From positions 1 through 8,790 of the forward strand of contig CALCEB010000205.1 of the NCBI GenBank assembly GCA_937900045.1: a stretch of 8,790 bases of DNA. The letters run 5' to 3'. Positions 5,241-8,790 of this stretch are shown piece after piece. Position numbers and translations under genes: made by a program. Under the pieces are notes generated by a model, which had not been told where the DNA came from, made no database searches, and worked only from the letters and a program-made list of their open reading frames with translations. The stretch's first letter is position 1, and each line of letters opens with the position of its first letter. The DNA comes from an uncultured Acidobacteriota bacterium (GTDB lineage: Bacteria; Acidobacteriota; Terriglobia; UBA7540).

Positions 5241-6224
5241 CTACATCAGCCGCACGGTGGCGTCCGGACTGCGGGAAAGGTAAATGGAATCGATAAACCG
5301 GACGGACCGGGTGCTATTGGTCATTACCAGAGATTGAGTGCGAGCGCCCTCGCCGAAAAAGCGCACGCCACGCAGAAGGCTGCCATCGGTCACACCCGTG
5401 GCGGCGAAGATGATTTCCTTGCCCGGGGCTAGCTCGTCCGTGGTGTAAATCTTCCTAAGGTCTTTGACGCCCATGGACTTCAGGCGCTCGGCCTGGTGCT
5501 CATCCTTCACCACCAGGCGCGCCAGGATTTCACCGTTCAGGCAACGCAGGGCGGCCGCGGTCAGCACACCCTCCGGTGCGCCGCCAATCCCCATCACCGC
5601 GTGGACGCCGGTTCCCATCACCGCTGCAGCGATGCCGGCGGAAAGGTCGCCATCCTGGATCAGCCGGATGCGCGCGCCCGCTTCCCGAATCTCGGAGATC
5701 AACTTCTCATGGCGGGGCCGGTCAAGCACCACCACCACCAAATCCTGGATGTCGCGGTCCAGGCGGCGGGCGATCGCCCGCAGGTTCTCCTTCACGGGAG
5801 CATCCAGCTCCACGGCTCCACGCGCCGCGGGTTCCACCACCAGCTTCTCCATGTAGCAATCCGGAGCGTGCAGCAAGCCGCCGCTTTCCGATGCGGCCAG
5901 TACGGTAATCGCCCCCGCCACGCCCTGTGCGCAGAGGTTTGTCCCTTCCAGCGGGTCCACGGCAATATCGACGCCGGGCAGCGTTTCGCTATATTCCTTT
6001 TGCAACCCCACGCGCTCGCCAATATAGAGCATGGGCGCTTCGTCCCGTTCGCCCTCGCCAATCACCACCGTTCCGGCGAGTGGGACGGTATCCAGGATCC
6101 GCCGCATCGCCTCCACCGCAGCTTGATCGGAGAGCTTGCCGTCACCACGGCCCATGGTGCGCGCCGCCGCCATCGCCGCCTCCTCCACCACCCGCACGAA
6201 TTCCAAAGCCAGTTCCGCTTCCAT
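5241..6224 (-). CDS. glpX: Class II fructose-1,6-bisphosphatase
   Basis: Hydrolyses fructose-1,6-bisphosphate to fructose-6-phosphate in gluconeogenesis; cytosolic and metal dependent. 327 residues, close to E. coli GlpX (336). Family landmarks are all present: GRGD (25-28), VIGEGERDEAPMLYIGERVG (54-73) with E57, the metal-site block DPLEGT (90-95), LIQDGDLSAGIAA (188-200) and GIGGAPEGVLTAAALR (212-227). The ATG at 6224 is chosen because the protein then opens MEAELALEFVRVVEEAA, aligning with the E. coli start MRRELAIEFSRVTESAA, and AAGGGGG (6235-6229) precedes it. The frame is open upstream to 6383, but that part crosses the promoter and does not resemble the family. GlpX may also act on sedoheptulose-1,7-bisphosphate in some bacteria; this cannot be judged here. 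The proline-rich membrane protein follows on the same strand. Confidence 0.95.
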   Translation of the reverse strand: MEAELALEFVRVVEEAAMAAARTMGRGDGKLSDQAAVEAMRRILDTVPLAGTVVIGEGERDEAPMLYIGERVGLQKEYSETLPGVDIAVDPLEGTNLCAQGVAGAITVLAASESGGLLHAPDCYMEKLVVEPAARGAVELDAPVKENLRAIARRLDRDIQDLVVVVLDRPRHEKLISEIREAGARIRLIQDGDLSAGIAAAVMGTGVHAVMGIGGAPEGVLTAAALRCLNGEILARLVVKDEHQAERLKSMGVKDLRKIYTTDELAPGKEIIFAATGVTDGSLLRGVRFFGEGARTQSLVMTNSTRSVRFIDSIYLSRSPDATVRLM

Positions 6225-6277
6225 GTTGCCCCCTTGGCGCACCTGCGTCATTAAATCAGTCAGAAAATGTGGTTCGT

Positions 6278-6306
6278 ATTCTAACCCAATTTTCCCGGAT
6301 GGCCAA
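6278..6306 (-). promoter_or_regulatory. Sigma70-type promoter for glpX
   Basis: On the minus strand TTGGCC (6306-6301, four of six) and TAGAAT (6283-6278, five of six) are separated by exactly 17 bases. The start of transcription would be near 6271, leaving a leader of about 47 bases before the ATG at 6224. Just upstream, TCCGGTTG is repeated in tandem on the plus strand (6315-6330), where an activator could bind. Confidence 0.6.
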
Positions 6307-6449
6307 AACGCCAGTCCGGTTGTCCGGTTGGTAGCTGCGCGGGTTGTGTGCTGTTGCGGCGCTGCCATCCGGTTTGGCCTCAAAGCAACCCCGGTATGCG
6401 CACGATAGCCGGAACAAAGCCAGAGGCTCTACCCTCACTTGGGGGGAAT

Positions 6450-6478
6450 TTGCCTGAGGCAACAAGTTTCAGTATAGT
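6450..6478 (+). promoter_or_regulatory. Sigma70-type promoter with overlapping palindrome, for the acyltransferase gene
   Basis: TTGCCT (6450-6455, four of six) and TATAGT (6473-6478, five of six) are 17 bases apart. The -35 forms the left arm of a perfect inverted repeat, TTGCCT-G-AGGCAA (6450-6462). That is a typical place for a repressor operator. Transcription would start near 6485, giving a leader of about 110 bases before the ATG at 6596, which has AAGGA at 6582-6586. Confidence 0.6.
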
Positions 6479-6595
6479 GATGGAGGTGTCATGGGCTGAT
6501 ACCTCGACACGGCAGAATCGCCCGCAGGTGCCTGGGGCCACCCGCCGAAGGATTCGCAGAACTCCCTGAGGACTATCGAGTAAGGACGGTTTAAT

Positions 6596-7186
6596 ATGTT
6601 TGACAACCTGCGCGGGGATATCGCGCGAGTGAAGAACGTTAGTCTACAACAGGGTTGGTGGCAACGCCATCCCGTGACTCGTACTCTACGAGCCTTTCTG
6701 CACATCGGCTTCCCGCCTATCGTTGCTTACCGTTTTGGCCACTGGGTGGAGGGCATTCATATTCCCGTGGTGCGCCAAGTGTTATGGATCGTGGCCAATA
6801 TTTTCCGGCGAATCGCGTCGATCTTGACGGGTGTTTACATCATCGAGAAGGCCGAGATTGGCCCCGGCCTGATCATCCATACATGGTCCGGCATTTTCAT
6901 CGGGGCCATCAAGATCGGCCGCAACTTGACGGTGGGAACCGGTGTCCTGGCCAGTAATGGAGTGGTCAGCATTGGCGACGATGTGTGGCTGGGTCCGGGC
7001 TGCAAGATTATGCCAGGCGTCAAGATTGGCAATAACGTCGTGGTGATGCCCAACAGCCTGGTGATGACGGACGTCCCGGATAACACCACCATTGTCGGTG
7101 TGCCCGCCCGGATTAAACTCCGCGGAGGACGTCCCCAGCGGTTTCGCGCCACGGTTGGCCAAAGTGGACCCGAGAAAAATGCATAA
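6596..7186 (+). CDS. Serine-acetyltransferase-like left-handed beta-helix acyltransferase
   Basis: 196 residues. A helical N-terminal part (MFDNLRGDIARVKN onward, to about 78) precedes hexapeptide repeats of a left-handed beta helix (about 79-172): IGPGLIIHTWSGIFIG, IKIGRNLTVGTGVLAS, VSIGDDVWLGPGCKIMPG, VKIGNNVVVMPNSLV. It ends with the conserved VGVPARI (167-173) and a basic tail. This layout is that of CysE-type acetyl-CoA-dependent O-acetyltransferases. Two CysE features differ. The histidine in the first coil (H95) lies one residue earlier than the CysE catalytic His, and the later loop carrying the RHP histidine is absent. It may therefore acetylate something other than serine, such as a glycan. 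The start is ATG 6596 after AAGGA. No cysteine synthase gene is adjacent. It is a single-gene transcript divergent from glpX. Confidence 0.83.
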   Translation: MFDNLRGDIARVKNVSLQQGWWQRHPVTRTLRAFLHIGFPPIVAYRFGHWVEGIHIPVVRQVLWIVANIFRRIASILTGVYIIEKAEIGPGLIIHTWSGIFIGAIKIGRNLTVGTGVLASNGVVSIGDDVWLGPGCKIMPGVKIGNNVVVMPNSLVMTDVPDNTTIVGVPARIKLRGGRPQRFRATVGQSGPEKNA

Positions 7187-7202
7187 CCACAAGCCAGACG
7201 AA

Positions 7203-7231
7203 CCGACCGGCGCTCCAGAGCCGACCGGCGC
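7203..7231. repeat. Short direct repeat after the acyltransferase gene
   Basis: CCGACCGGCGC occurs at 7203-7213 and 7221-7231, 18 bases apart, in the first 50 bases after the stop codon. GGCGC and GCGCC within it could also pair, but no T-run follows, so it is not called a terminator. Confidence 0.5.
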
Positions 7232-7873
7232 CAAGCCAAACCGGAAATACCCCCAAAGCAAACCTAAGATTTCCACAGACGGCAAAATAACCCCTTTGTT
7301 TTGTGTGAAATGCTTAGTTTTGGTCGCTAGTGCAGATTACCCTTTTCAATTCAATCATTTACAAGATTTTCTTGGCTTTGCTTTTAGGTTTGTTCCGGTT
7401 TGTTCCTCGAGTCTTCCTTTGTTTTCAATAAGTTTTAGGTTTGGTACTAAAGGAATCCCTTATAGAACGTCCCATGCCCTTTTCTGGACGCTGATTTAGA
7501 CTTCTGTGTACCATCCTTCCTTATGCTCATCGGCTCAGTCATTGGAACCAAGCATTTCCTATCTAACACCTTATGTCTCCATTCTCAATCTACAAAGCCT
7601 GGTATTACTATTTTAAGCCGGTTGGGAGCACCCGTCAGGGCAGGCTCCGAGCGGCGCTACAGCAAAAAAAACTGAGACACTCCTCACAATTTTCAGAACT
7701 TGATTATTCTAAGATGGTCTATTGTAACTTGTTCTGTACAATCCACTCAACTTCATCATAATAAAAGATTTAACTGCCAGCGCCGCCTGGATTTTGGAAA
7801 AAGCGCACGGTCACAAGCACTCTGTGCGGGACTGACAGGCTCCCGTTGGCCGAACCCTGTTTCCATGCTGAAT

Positions 7874-7942
7874 CTCCGGTTCGTTTTGCAAAACGAACCG
7901 GAGCCATTCGTTTGTTTTCAACAACTTCTCCGGTTCGTTTTG
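7874..7942. repeat. 30-bp perfect palindrome plus a third copy of its arm
   Basis: CTCCGGTTCGTTTTG (7874-7888) is followed with no spacer by its exact reverse complement CAAAACGAACCGGAG (7889-7903). The same 15-mer then recurs in direct orientation at 7928-7942, and the base before it matches too, giving 16 identical bases. As RNA or single-stranded DNA it would form a long hairpin. No T-run directly follows on either strand, so it is not a simple terminator. Three copies in 69 bp suggest a small repetitive element or a set of protein-binding sites. Confidence 0.85.
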
Positions 7943-8179
7943 TTATTTTTAACATCTTTTGCTGTGTCAACCTTTTCTTTTTCTTTGCGAGCAGCCTGGG
8001 GAGTATCGAAGAAGGCAGAGGACGGTGGATGGGAAACAAGCGTCCGAAACTGGGGGTTGGAATCTGTACACGACGCCGATCTGTGAAATTGCATGAATTG
8101 CATCCCTCTAAGCCTAGCACAAGCGCAAGGGGCCGATGAGACGCGTGAGACAAATTATTTTTGCCTTGGTTCCAACAGG

Positions 8180-8790
8180 TTAAAGCGGGTAGAGGGCGGG
8201 GGGCCGCGATCTACCCGACGAGCTCTCCATCCTTCGCCCGGCGGACGGCCTGCGGAGCGCCTCGGGATCAGTAACTACCCGATATTCCCCACTGTTAGAC
8301 GGATCAGTGAACTCCACGGTCACATGTTTTCCGATGCCTTCAATCTCATTGTAGATCCAAGTCTCTTTAATGCCAGATGGCGCGCCTTTTCCGCCGGCGC
8401 CCTTTCTGGCCTTGGAAACGGGAAATGCAATCTTGTCGGGGGGGCCGTACTGAATATAAATCCTGGCACGGTCATCGCGGGGTCCTGCTGCGAGATAATG
8501 GAAATGCTGCTTGGCATAGGCGACTCGCTTGTAATATTGCTCCTTGAACTTGTTTTCGGGACTGCCAGGGTTGGGATTGCGACGCTCCCAGAAGGCCTTG
8601 ATGAATTTCTTGCGGTCTTCGTCCGTCTTGAGCTTGGCGAACTGGGCTTTCTCCTCGTCCACAATGATATACGGCACCCCCCTGGTTACCCAGTCCCGAT
8701 GGTCGCTTTCAGAAGCCACTTGGGAACTCTGAATCCGGTTCACTTCCCTTTTGCTTTCTGTTTGCTTAGCAATGCGCGGCGGGCCACCCA
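8180..8790 (-). CDS. GWxTD-domain protein, N-terminus off the right edge
   Basis: 202 residues are visible. The core matches the GWxTD family common in Acidobacteria: a VPYIIVDEEKAQFAKLKTDE-type segment, then KKFIKAFWERRNPNPGSPEN, FKEQYYKRVAYAKQHF, RARIYIQYGPPDKIAFP, TWIYNEIEGIGKHVTVEFTD and SGEYRVVTDP. The namesake motif, normally like GWKTDRGRIYI, reads GPRDDRARIYI, so Trp and Thr are both lost. After the domain comes a Ser/Arg/Pro-rich tail ending PPALYPL. A GTG at 8743 could start translation, but the frame stays open to the edge (GGPPRIAKQTESKRE). A KQTE-type stretch also precedes the domain in relatives I remember, so the true start is probably outside. Family members are usually secreted or periplasmic, of unknown function. 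No terminator was seen after the stop. Confidence 0.87.
   Translation of the reverse strand, partial: GGPPRIAKQTESKREVNRIQSSQVASESDHRDWVTRGVPYIIVDEEKAQFAKLKTDEDRKKFIKAFWERRNPNPGSPENKFKEQYYKRVAYAKQHFHYLAAGPRDDRARIYIQYGPPDKIAFPVSKARKGAGGKGAPSGIKETWIYNEIEGIGKHVTVEFTDPSNSGEYRVVTDPEALRRPSAGRRMESSSGRSRPPALYPL

Larger units (their letters stand above)
7187..8179. other. Gene-free stretch of about 1 kb, partly AT-rich, with repeats
   Basis: No frame here has a convincing start, ribosome site and protein-like composition. By hand count 7261-7380 is about 37% G+C, against about 70% at 5521-5580 inside glpX, so composition changes sharply after the acyltransferase gene. The plus strand is T-rich with short repeats: TTTTAGGTTTG at 7382-7392 and 7433-7443, TTTGTTTTCAA at 7418-7428 and 7911-7921, and a small inverted pair ATTGTA/TACAAT near 7722-7743. 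The 30-bp palindrome described separately is the strongest signal. No tRNA, rRNA or terminator was recognised. Confidence 0.6.

Noticed and set aside
6225..6383. N-terminal extension of glpX
   Set aside because: It crosses the predicted promoter and does not align with GlpX; the ATG at 6224 matches the family start.
6491..6499. Two-codon frame ATG-GGC-TGA after GGAGG in the acyltransferase leader
   Set aside because: The ribosome site would lie at the very first bases of the predicted transcript; most likely chance.
7179..7499. 106-codon plus-strand frame whose ATG overlaps the acyltransferase stop (ATGCATAA)
   Set aside because: No good ribosome site, it runs from GC-rich repeats into AT-rich sequence, and the product looks like translated T-rich DNA without domain character.
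7770..8153. 127-codon minus-strand frame
   Set aside because: It reads through the perfect palindrome and owes its KRTG repeats to it; TTG start, no ribosome site, no protein-like pattern.

Overview
The window looks like chromosomal DNA of a member of the Acidobacteriota. The evidence is a GWxTD-domain protein at the right edge, a protein matching the start of the 'VWFA-related' family that is abundant in Acidobacteria, and the generally GC-rich coding sequence. This assignment rests on family knowledge, not on any search.

Layout, left to right. (1) Minus strand, 1-1197: a PfkB sugar kinase that reads as 2-keto-3-deoxygluconate kinase (kdgK, C-terminus off the left edge), preceded on the same strand by a small CDGSH iron-sulfur protein. 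A short heptad-periodic repeat lies between them. (2) 1198-1751 is non-coding. It holds a good sigma70-type promoter facing right, a weaker promoter facing left that shares the same palindromic -35 core, and a leftward hairpin plus U-tract. Together these could define a small RNA. (3) 1752-2540, plus: a membrane protein I do not recognise, followed by a near-palindrome, a 14-bp tandem repeat and a strong intrinsic terminator. (4) 2890-3660, minus: a VWFA-related protein that appears to lack the second half of its domain. (5) 3897-4397, plus: a DinB/YfiT-like four-helix metal-binding protein. (6) 4496-6224, minus: class II fructose-1,6-bisphosphatase (glpX) followed by a proline-rich, single-pass membrane protein. 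(7) 6596-7186, plus, divergent from glpX: a serine-acetyltransferase-like left-handed beta-helix acyltransferase whose active site differs from CysE. (8) 7187-8179: about 1 kb with no convincing gene, clearly AT-richer in its first part, with a 30-bp perfect palindrome and a third copy of its arm. (9) 8180 to the right edge, minus: a GWxTD-domain protein with a degenerate signature motif, 5' end off the window.

The genes do not form one obvious pathway. kdgK and glpX belong to central carbon metabolism (the Entner-Doudoroff/uronate branch and gluconeogenesis). The rest are single genes with their own promoters. I see no CRISPR array, transposase, phage module, rRNA or tRNA. The least explained stretches are the divergent promoter and small-RNA candidate around 1465-1700, the orphan membrane gene next to it, and the AT-rich palindrome-bearing gap at 7187-8179. 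No clear new multi-gene system is visible.
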